Assembly (NCBI GenBank): GCA_937885815.1
Contig: CALABM010000208.1
Coordinates: 1-11,916, forward strand
Direction: 5' to 3'
Origin: an uncultured Verrucomicrobiales bacterium
GTDB lineage: Bacteria > Verrucomicrobiota > Verrucomicrobiia > Verrucomicrobiales > Akkermansiaceae
DNA: 11,916 nucleotides
The notes beneath the pieces were generated by a model, which saw nothing but the letters and a program-made list of their open reading frames with translations, did not search any database and was not told the origin of the DNA. Made by a program: the position numbers and the translations under genes. Below, in pieces: positions 1 to 7,300 of the stretch. Each line of letters starts with the position of its first letter. Within the stretch, counting starts at the first letter, position 1.

Positions 1-77
1 TGTAACAGGTCTGTAATAGAATAAAGCTGTCCCGCTATGTTTATCGGGAGCTGAGAAAGAACGGGGAGACCTGCTTT
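1..77 (+). promoter_or_regulatory. Possible promoter/leader with direct repeat TGTAACAG/TGTAATAG
   Basis: Two near-identical 8-mers, TGTAACAG (1-8) and TGTAATAG (12-19), lie 11 bases apart, one helical turn. That spacing suits a direct-repeat operator for an OmpR/PhoB-type regulator. TAGAAT (17-22) could be a -10 box, but its -35 would lie at or before the contig edge. A short hairpin (TCCCG/CGGGA, about 30-49) follows, then GGGGAG (63-68), 9 bases before the ATG at 78, a plausible ribosome binding site. The piece appears to belong with the Gram-positive-style leader that follows and not with the efflux operon. The promoter role is inferred. Confidence 0.25.
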
Positions 78-488
78 ATGAAGAAATTGCTTGCTCTGCT
101 TCTGGCCCTGACCATGGTTCTGGGTCTGGCTGCCTGTGGCGCCGCTGAGGCTCCCGCTGGGGAAGCCGTGGCTGAGAAGTCTGCCGAGGGCGAACCCGCC
201 ATGGTGTGGGTACAGCGTGGCCAGTATGTGGTGCCTGTGCGCGTGCTTCGCGGTGAGAGTGATGGTACCCGCAGTATCGTGACGCCGCTGGCAGGTGAGA
301 GCCTTGAGGCCGGTACCAGTTTGGTGACGGGTGTATCCATGGTCGGTGCCGCTGCCGCCGGTCCCCGTGGTGGCCAGCAGGGTGGCCTCTTCGGCATGAA
401 TGGCCCGCGCCGTCGTCCTCGTGGCGCCGGTGGTGTGGAGGCCAAGCCCGGTCAGAATATGCAGCAGGGTGGTGGCCCGCGTATGTAA
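78..488 (+). pseudogene. Chimeric ORF: lipoprotein leader fused to the C-terminus of a MacA/HlyD-type efflux adaptor
   Basis: Residues 1-20 are a lipoprotein signal peptide with lipobox LAAC (lipidated Cys20), in the style of gut Clostridia substrate-binding lipoproteins. From about residue 33 the character changes: EGEPAMVWVQRGQYVVPVRV and the following ESDGTRSIVTPLAGESLEAG match the C-terminal beta-barrel/membrane-proximal part of RND/ABC adaptors of the MacA family, which link an inner-membrane pump to the outer-membrane channel. A Gly/Arg/Pro/Gln-rich tail ends the protein. At 136 residues it lacks the adaptor's coiled-coil hairpin and lipoyl domain; intact MacA is about 370-400 residues. 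The ATPase gene starts 37 bases after the stop, so the real macA end is in its native operon position. The 5' part looks joined on, with the junction somewhere in 130-180. A natural fusion is possible but less likely. Confidence 0.65.
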
Positions 489-525
489 GCCTCGCTCTGT
501 CTCTCTATAACCCTTTTATCAGAAG

Positions 526-1233
526 ATGATTGAGCTTAAAGATATCACCAAGGTGTACCACCTGGGCGAGATTGACTTGCCGGTGCTGAAGGGTATATCC
601 CTTCGCATTGATGACGGCGAGTTCGTCTCCCTCACGGGCGCCTCCGGTTCCGGCAAATCCACGCTCATGAATATTCTGGGCTGTCTGGACCGCCCGAGCA
701 GTGGTGAGTTCTGGATTGACGGCAGGAATGTGGCCGGTCTGAATGCGAACCAGCGTGCACGCCTGAGAAATCAGCGTATCGGTTTCGTGTTCCAGAACTT
801 CAATCTGCTGGCCCGTACCTCCGCCCTGGAGAATGTGATGATGCCTGCGTACTATTACCACCCCGCCCGCAGCAACTCGGAGATTCGCGCCCGTGCGCTG
901 GAACTCATTGAGCTGGTGGGCCTGAAGGAGCGCATGCACCACACTCCCGCCCAGCTTTCCGGTGGCCAGCAGCAGCGCGTGGCCATTGCCCGTTCCCTCA
1001 TTAATAACCCCGGTATCCTTCTGGCTGACGAGCCGACCGGTAACTTGGATTCCACCACCTCCGTGGAAGTCATGAACATGTTCCGTGATTTGAACCGCCA
1101 GAAGGGTATTACCGTCATCATCGTGACGCATGACCCCAAAACCGCCGCTTTCACGGACCGCGCTATCAACATGAGCGACGGCCTCATCCTTGAAGGCGTA
1201 TCTGATGAACTCTCAGCCACACTGAAGAAATGA
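526..1233 (+). CDS. MacB-type ABC transporter ATP-binding protein
   Basis: Cytoplasmic ATPase of a MacB/LolD-type exporter that drives the permease encoded next. All nucleotide-binding motifs are present: aromatic A-loop Tyr11, Walker A GASGSGKST (38-46), Q-loop Gln90 in FVFQNFNLL, ABC signature LSGGQ (144-148), Walker B ILLADE (164-169) with catalytic Glu169, D-loop NLD (173-175) and switch His202. The LADEPTGNLD stretch and the short 235-residue length are typical of the MacB/LolD subfamily. In E. coli MacB this domain is fused to the permease; here the two are separate proteins. The ATG at 526 gives a normal N-terminus (IELKDITKVY). Only a weak AGAAG precedes it. The stop overlaps the permease start (ATGA), which implies translational coupling. 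Export of macrolides, peptides or lipids cannot be told apart from sequence. Confidence 0.95.
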   Translation: MIELKDITKVYHLGEIDLPVLKGISLRIDDGEFVSLTGASGSGKSTLMNILGCLDRPSSGEFWIDGRNVAGLNANQRARLRNQRIGFVFQNFNLLARTSALENVMMPAYYYHPARSNSEIRARALELIELVGLKERMHHTPAQLSGGQQQRVAIARSLINNPGILLADEPTGNLDSTTSVEVMNMFRDLNRQKGITVIIVTHDPKTAAFTDRAINMSDGLILEGVSDELSATLKK

Positions 1234-2597
1234 AAATAGGAACTCTCCTTGTAACCTGCCTTAAAGCTCTGGTGCGCAATCCCATGCGCGCTGCGCTCAC
1301 CGTGCTGGGTATCGTTATCGGTATTGCAGCTGTGGTGGCCATTATGGAGATTGGTGAAGGCTCCAAGAAGCAGGTGGCTGACAAGTTCTCCTCCATGGGT
1401 ACGAACGTGGTCACCATCTCCGGTGCCTCCGTGAGCACCGCCGGTGTGAGCAGTGGTATGGGTGGCCGTGCCTCCCTGTACGCTGAGGACTCTGAGGCGC
1501 TCATGCGCGAGTGTCCCCAGTTTGTGAAGGCTGCCTCTCCCGTGGTGCGTGCCAGCGGTCAGGTGATTGTGGGTAATCAGAACTGGAGCCCGCGTTCCAT
1601 CATGGGTGGTAATGAGCATTACCTCACCATTGAAGGCTGGAAAGTGGCTGATGGCAGCGCCTTTACCCGCCAGCAGGTGAATGAAGCCACCCGTGTGTGC
1701 GTTATTGGCCAGACCATCGCCAAGGAGCTGTATGCTGATACGGATCCCATCGGTCAGGATATCCGCATTAAAGATGTGGTGTTCACCGTCATTGGTGTAC
1801 TGGAAGCCAAAGGCGCTGATGGTATGGGTAATGACCAGGATGACTGCATCATGCTGCCCTGGACCAGTATCCGTACGCGTCTGATGGGTGCCAGCGGTAG
1901 TGCCGTCATTTCCAAAGGCGGCGCCGCTAACAGCGCTTCCGTTTCCTCCACGGATACCTTCTCCACCTCTTCCGTGAACTTTTACCCCGGCTGCGACCTG
2001 CAGCCGTATGCGAATGCTCCCCACCCGCTGCGTACCCGCACGGTGGACAGCATCGCGGTGCAGGTGATTGACGGCAAGTCCCCGGAGTCCGCCATGGATG
2101 CCATGACCCCCGTGCTGCGCCGTCAGCATGAGCTGGAGCCCGGCGTGCTGGATGACTTCAACATGCGTGACCGCTCTCAGTTCGTGAAGATGATGACGGA
2201 GACTACTTCCACCATCAGCAGCCTGCTTATTGCCGTGGCCATGATTTCGCTCGTGGTAGGCGGTGTGGGCATCATGAACATCATGATGGTATCCGTCACG
2301 GAGCGTACCCGCGAAATCGGTCTTCGTATGGCCGTGGGTGCACGCCCTTGCGATATCATGTGGCAGTTCCTGCTGGAGGCTGTGCTGCTGTGCACCATCG
2401 GTGGTTTCATCGGCATTGCAGCGGGGCGCTTGGCATCCTCCATCGTGAGTGAGCAGATGGGCTGGCCCGTCTCGTCCTCCGTATCAGCCATGGTGCTTTC
2501 CGTTTCCGTGGCGGCTGTCATCGGTATCGTGTTCGGCTGGTATCCTGCCTGGAAGGGCTCTCGCCTGGACCCCATCGACGCCCTGCGTCACGAATAA
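1230..2597 (+). CDS. MacB/FtsX-type ABC transporter permease
   Basis: Inner-membrane subunit that pairs with the preceding ATPase. The 455 residues follow the MacB layout: one N-terminal transmembrane helix (about 21-41), a large periplasmic MacB core domain (about 42-325), then three helices (about 328-354, 378-402, 418-438) of the FtsX domain. The conserved GGVGIMNIMMVSVTERTREIG segment (about 344-364) and the WYPAWKGSRLDPIDALRHE end (about 437-455) are hallmarks of MacB permeases. Such proteins transmit ATP hydrolysis to periplasmic movement (mechanotransmission) and do not form a classical channel. A Ser/Thr/Ala-rich stretch at about 217-250, continuing to about 270, looks like an insertion in the periplasmic domain and is the one unusual part. 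The ATG at 1230 overlaps the ATPase stop by 4 bases. The outer-membrane channel gene follows after 33 bases, so this is one operon. Confidence 0.93.
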   Translation: MKIGTLLVTCLKALVRNPMRAALTVLGIVIGIAAVVAIMEIGEGSKKQVADKFSSMGTNVVTISGASVSTAGVSSGMGGRASLYAEDSEALMRECPQFVKAASPVVRASGQVIVGNQNWSPRSIMGGNEHYLTIEGWKVADGSAFTRQQVNEATRVCVIGQTIAKELYADTDPIGQDIRIKDVVFTVIGVLEAKGADGMGNDQDDCIMLPWTSIRTRLMGASGSAVISKGGAANSASVSSTDTFSTSSVNFYPGCDLQPYANAPHPLRTRTVDSIAVQVIDGKSPESAMDAMTPVLRRQHELEPGVLDDFNMRDRSQFVKMMTETTSTISSLLIAVAMISLVVGGVGIMNIMMVSVTERTREIGLRMAVGARPCDIMWQFLLEAVLLCTIGGFIGIAAGRLASSIVSEQMGWPVSSSVSAMVLSVSVAAVIGIVFGWYPAWKGSRLDPIDALRHE

Positions 2598-2630
2598 TTC
2601 TTACCTCACATTTTCCTTCGTTTCAATCAC

Positions 2631-3998
2631 ATGAAAATCAAATATCTTTCACTTCTTGCGCTTGCCGCATTCCTGAGCTCTTGCCAGCTGGGGCCGAACT
2701 TTACCGGCGCCCCGGATCAGGGCTTGCCCGCCACTTGGGTGAACGCCCTGCCGCCCTCCAGTGGGGATGAAGACCTCACGGCTTGGTGGCAGAGCTTTGG
2801 AGATACCCAGCTCTCCGCCCTCATTAACCGCGGCTTCCAGAGCAGCCCTGACATGGTAAGTGCTGCCCTCGCCATTGCTAAGGCTGAGGCTTCCCTGCGT
2901 TCCACCCGCTCCGGGCTTTTCCCCACGGGCTCCGTTTCCTTTAGCGGTACGAATGCCGGTGATTTCACCACGTCCACTTCCCATGGTAGCTGGTCCGGCG
3001 CTCTCTCCGCCTCCTGGACCCCGGATATCTGGGGCGGCACGCGCCGTGAGGTAGAGGCTGCTTATGCCTCACTCGGCTCCACCAAGGCCGCAGCAAATGC
3101 CACCCGCGCCGCGCTGGCCTCCAGCATTGCCACCACGTACTTTGAGTGGATTTCCGCTAAGGAAAGTCTCCGCATCGCCCGCGAACAGCTGGAGTACCAA
3201 GAGCGTACCTACCGCATCGTGCAGCAGAAGGCTGCCGTGGGTATGGTAGCTAATCTGGAGCTTGCAGAGTCCCGCGCCACCATCGCTTCCACTCGCGCTC
3301 AGATTCCCACCTATGAGGCGAACATCCGCAGCTGTGAGAACGCTCTCGCCACGTTGCTGGGTACCACGGTGGACCAAGTGCACCTGAGCATGCCTTCCCG
3401 TACCACGTACAACCGCATTCCCCGTGTACCCACCGGGCTGCCCTCCGAGTTGCTGCGCCGCCGCCCGGATATTGTGCAGGCTGAGTATAACCTCCACCGC
3501 GCCACGGCAAACATCGGCGCTCGCGTGGCGGATCTCTTCCCGAGCTTCAGCATCACCGGCCGTGCGAATGCCTCCTCCGGCTCTGACTTCGCGAACTATT
3601 TTCAGGGCGCCGCGTGGAGCTTGGGTGCCAGCGCCAGCCAGACTATCTTTAACCGCACGGCTCTGAATGAGAACGTGAACATCGCGGAACTGGAGCGTGA
3701 TTCCTCCGCTCAGGCATACCGCAAGACGGTTCTGGCCGCGTTTGCTGAGGTGGAGGATTGCCTCATTGCTTATGCCCGCCTCACGAACCAGCTGCCGCAG
3801 TATCAGTCCGCTGCAGCTGCTAATAAGGAGGCCGCTGAGCTCTCTCTGCGCCGTTTCAACTCCGGTGAGAGTGACTTCCTGAACGTGGCCGCCTCTGAGC
3901 GTGCTTGGCTCTCTGCTGAGCTGAACCTCATCTCCACCCGCCAGCAGATTCGCATGACGCTCGCTCGCCTCTGCACCGCCCTCGGCGGTGGCTGGTAA
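2631..3998 (+). CDS. NodT/TolC-family outer-membrane efflux lipoprotein
   Basis: Outer-membrane duct of the tripartite pump. Residues 1-17 are a signal peptide ending in lipobox LSSC, with Cys18 the predicted lipidation site. The following CQLGPNFTGAP and nearby TAWW are the usual start of NodT-family channels. Two outer-membrane efflux (OEP) repeats cover about 62-245 and 270-450. LPSELLRRRPDIVQAEYNL (270-288) and the terminal LARLCTALGGGW are strong family signatures, and 455 residues is a normal length. Long helices with Ala/Glu-rich heptad character (about 142-240, 350-440) would form the periplasmic tunnel. It is the last gene of the operon, 33 bases after the permease, and is followed by a hairpin. 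The ATG at 2631 is set by the lipoprotein signal; no clear ribosome binding site is seen. Confidence 0.94.
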   Translation: MKIKYLSLLALAAFLSSCQLGPNFTGAPDQGLPATWVNALPPSSGDEDLTAWWQSFGDTQLSALINRGFQSSPDMVSAALAIAKAEASLRSTRSGLFPTGSVSFSGTNAGDFTTSTSHGSWSGALSASWTPDIWGGTRREVEAAYASLGSTKAAANATRAALASSIATTYFEWISAKESLRIAREQLEYQERTYRIVQQKAAVGMVANLELAESRATIASTRAQIPTYEANIRSCENALATLLGTTVDQVHLSMPSRTTYNRIPRVPTGLPSELLRRRPDIVQAEYNLHRATANIGARVADLFPSFSITGRANASSGSDFANYFQGAAWSLGASASQTIFNRTALNENVNIAELERDSSAQAYRKTVLAAFAEVEDCLIAYARLTNQLPQYQSAAAANKEAAELSLRRFNSGESDFLNVAASERAWLSAELNLISTRQQIRMTLARLCTALGGGW

Positions 3999-4027
3999 AG
4001 CGTGCGGTGCTACCGTTTTTGTAATAC

Positions 4028-4065
4028 GAACCCGGGCTGCCGATGGCTAGCCCGGGTTCAATTTG
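4028..4065 (+). terminator. Terminator hairpin after the efflux operon
   Basis: A perfect 11-bp stem, GAACCCGGGCT (4028-4038) and AGCCCGGGTTC (4049-4059), closes a 10-base loop, 30 bases past the channel gene stop. The tail AATTTGTTG is only weakly T-rich, so termination may be inefficient or partly protein-assisted. It probably ends the efflux transcript. Confidence 0.6.
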
Positions 4066-4226
4066 TTGAGGGTAACGCCTTATCTTAAATTTTATCAGTT
4101 CATCGCAAAGCGCCGATAATTGTTGGCTTTGAGCTGGATTTCGTTCCATTTGTTTTGTAACGAGAAAGCCTTGGTGGGTAAAAGCACATGGCACAGCTAG
4201 AACGTACGGCACGTGGCTTATAAGAG

Positions 4227-4271
4227 CGTAAGAAAACTCCCGCCCTTCGGTATGAACCCAAGGGCGGGAGT
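4227..4271 (-). terminator. Rho-independent terminator of the Pmp-like repeat protein gene
   Basis: A perfect 12-bp stem, ACTCCCGCCCTT (4236-4247) and AAGGGCGGGAGT (4260-4271), with a 12-base loop lies just past the minus-strand stop at 4313-4315. Read on the minus strand the stem is followed by TTTTCTTACG, a usable U-rich tract, so it fits termination of the minus-strand gene. Confidence 0.75.
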
Positions 4272-4312
4272 GGAATTGTAGGGCTTGGAGCCCCGCGCGA
4301 GCGTGTCGCGTA

Positions 4313-4384
4313 TCACTTACGGCGTCGGCGGGCAGCCAAGCAGGCCAAGGCAAGCAGAGACAGCGTGGCCGTAGTGGGCTCGGG
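4313..4384 (-). other. PEP-CTERM sorting signal coding segment
   Basis: This segment encodes the final 24 residues: VPEPTT, hydrophobic ATLSLLALACLAA, then RRRRK. In PEP-CTERM proteins the Pro-Glu-Pro is the recognition site for an exosortase (EpsH family), the helix holds the protein in the inner membrane and the Arg cluster is the stop-transfer end. The matching exosortase gene is not in this window. Confidence 0.88.
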
Positions 4385-7300
4385 AACGGTCAGTGAGCCA
4401 TCATTCGTGATGGTGCCTTTGAACACGAGGTTATTGCCCTCATAGCTATACTCGCCATTGCTCAGCATGGAGGTGATGTCCATACCGGCCAGGTGCAGGT
4501 AACTGCTCAGTAAGCCTTCGGAGTCTTCTGTGATGATAATGGTGGTGTTACCCAGTAGCGCAGCGAGGGTCTCTGCATTCAGCGTCAGAGAATCAGCGTG
4601 AATGTTTTGTATCATCTGCAGGCTAAAGGTAAGTGCCGCGCCATCTTTTGCTATGAGCGCTTCCAATGCGGCGCCGCCAATTTCCAATACAAAGTTGACA
4701 TCCCCACCTATGGTCAGGGCATTGCCATTCATGTCAATGGTAGAATAGGCCGCGGCATCCCATCCGGCGGTTTCTGCGGTTGCGGCATGAGCGGCATCAG
4801 CCAGAGAGAATACGACTTCGCCGCCTTCCATTTCCAGCGCATCCGTATAGCTCATAAGACCGGGTGAATTACCGACAATCAGTTCACCATCGTGCATTTC
4901 GAGCCCATTAAAAATACCACTACCGGAGACAGTGCCACCCGCAAGCGTTATCTTGCTGATGCTACCGTTGTTTTCCAAATGGCCGTTTGTTACCTTTACC
5001 TCGCCGGAGAAGTTCATGCAGCCTTCGTTAATCAGAGTAGCGTTGGCACCATCAACCTGCAGAGTATCACCGGTTACCACAGCGTCCTTCTTTACATGTA
5101 CTGTGGCGTCAAGGTCTTCATCACTGCCGAGAGTGAGCTCATGAACATCTGTTTGGCTACCGGTTTCCATGATGATATCACCTTCTTGCACGGCGAGCGT
5201 ACCGCCCACCTGATTGTTGGTGCCGGTGATTCTCATGCGGCCATTGCCGTTCTTCTTCATGCCGCCTTCGCCGGAGAGTTCGCCGGTCTCAAGCGTTTGG
5301 TCATCGCTCACATTAACGATGTTTTCGGTTTCACTGCTACCGCCAAGTTCAATTTTGATGACAGTGATGTCCTTTTCAATGAACAGTTTACGGATATCCT
5401 TGAGGTCGCCATTAAAGATGATGTGGCCATCCAAATCGCCGGCGCCGGAGATATGGATACCGCCGCGGTTGATAACGATGTGGCCTTGCCCATGACCGAA
5501 GCCGGCATCCACGGCATCCTGAATGGCCTGAACCACGTCATCCAATGTGACGTCACCGCCATTGATGATGAGGTTGCCGATTATTTCCTCTAAGTCGCTG
5601 ATGTCATCTTGATCCGTCACGCCGTGGTTCCAATCATAGCCGCATGTAAAGAACAATGTGCCATTTTTCCATCGCAGTTCATCAGATGTCACGCCATTGA
5701 GCGTCCAGCCGGAAATATCGTAGTTTGAGCCCTCAGTACGGGTTAACAGCTTGTAATCACCGGATACCAGATACTCTGTACCTGTCAGGTTCAGGGCTAT
5801 AGCACCCATATTCAACGTGCCGGTCGTAGTCAGTACGGCTGCGCTATCCACTTGGGCATTATTCAGAGCCAGTTGTAAGATGCCGCCCTCCTGTATGGCC
5901 AAGGTGGAAGCAGTGATAACGTTTTCACCCAGAGCGCTCAGGGTGCTGCCGGAGCTGATGGTGATGTCATACCCGCTGTGGCTCAGTGTGCCGTCTTTCA
6001 GCAGCAGCGTGGCAGCTGCGCCCTCGTGTACTGTAATGCCGTTACCCTTATAAATGGCACCATCCTCAATTCTCAAGCGCCCGCCGTAGAGGTTTGTCAT
6101 GGTATATACCTCCGATGTGCGGGAAGCGAGGATTTCCTCTGCCGTACCGGCACTGCCTTTCACCGCAAGCAGATCCGCCTCCGTGGTAGCACCGGTGAAA
6201 ATGATATCACCTGTTCGCAATTCACCGTTATCCCTAGCATTATTTAAAGAGAATGAGGATTTAGAATTGGCTAAGTGCACATAAATCGAATCGCGAATCT
6301 CTACCTGTTGGTTTTCTGATGCTCCTAAGTGAATAGTAGTATAATCCTTTTGATCATTATAGCCGCTAATCCAAGCGTTGGCATCAGCCGCGGTGTCAAC
6401 GGCATACAAACTTTGGAGCTTATATGTCCCCTCTGTTGAGTGATGTGTATAATTCTGCTCGAAAATAACCTGGGCGTTATCTGCGATGTCCAAATAGCCG
6501 CGGCAAACATAAATGGCACCACCCTGTGCGATGTCTTGTGCAGATACGTAGTTGCCTTTGAATTGCACATTGTTATTATTGACGAGGGAGGTTCCTGCAT
6601 GTAGAGAAGATTGCATGATAGCGCCACCACGAGCTTCTTGCTTATTCTGGGCAAAATTGTTTGTGAAATTAACTTCTCCCTCGGTTCCGCTCAGAACCAA
6701 ATTTGAAATATTTCTTATTGCTCCACCATGAGCATAAGAACTAGATAAATCTGCATTGTTTACATTCTCAGCTGTGTGTACACTGTTCTGATTGAATGTT
6801 ACATTGCCACGGGTGTCTTCTATGTATAGATTATTGCAATTGTTAATTGCGCCACCGGCACCTTGAACAAGAAGAACGGTTGAATCTCCACTAGAGTCAC
6901 TATAAATCGAGTTGAGTGCGACTTGGTTGTTTTCAAAAGTGAGGTTGCTGCCCGTTTGGCTGATGCTGGTTGTTCCGGTAGTATTATAGGTAGCCAATGC
7001 ACCGCCGTGAATGAAAGCGCCTTCAACCTTGTTATCTGAGAAGGTTACATTCCCTACAGTATTATGAATCGTGAACTGTTCCTGTGTGCGTATGGCGCCA
7101 CCTCCTACATCAAATGAATGAGCATTTGTTATGCCGTTTCCGGAGAATGTTACTTGTCCGTTGTTATCAATGTGAACGCTTCCGTTATTTGCGATAGCGC
7201 CGGCGTTTTTACCAGCCTCATTATTGGCAAACAAAACTGTACCGTTGTTGTTTATCTGCATTTCTGCTTCAAAATCATTATACAGGGCACCGCCTTCAAG

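Larger units (their letters stand above)
4003..4312. other. Intergenic region between convergent genes
   Basis: About 310 bases separate the end of the channel gene (+) from the end of the repeat protein gene (-). Two perfect hairpins lie near its ends (4028-4059 and 4236-4271, listed separately). Between them, about 4065-4230, I see no supported gene, RNA or repeat. Confidence 0.6.

Noticed and set aside
855..2129. 424-codon minus-strand open frame opposite the MacB genes
   Set aside because: Rich in His/Thr/Gly with no domain, as expected for an antisense shadow of GC-rich coding sequence; the plus strand carries unmistakable ABC motifs.
3928..4353. 141-codon minus-strand open frame across the convergent intergenic region
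   Set aside because: It overlaps the ends of two firm genes and both hairpins and has no recognisable domain.
4892..5593. 233-codon plus-strand open frame inside the repeat protein gene
   Set aside because: It is the mirror of a long real gene with biased codons. It has no promoter, ribosome binding site or recognisable domain.
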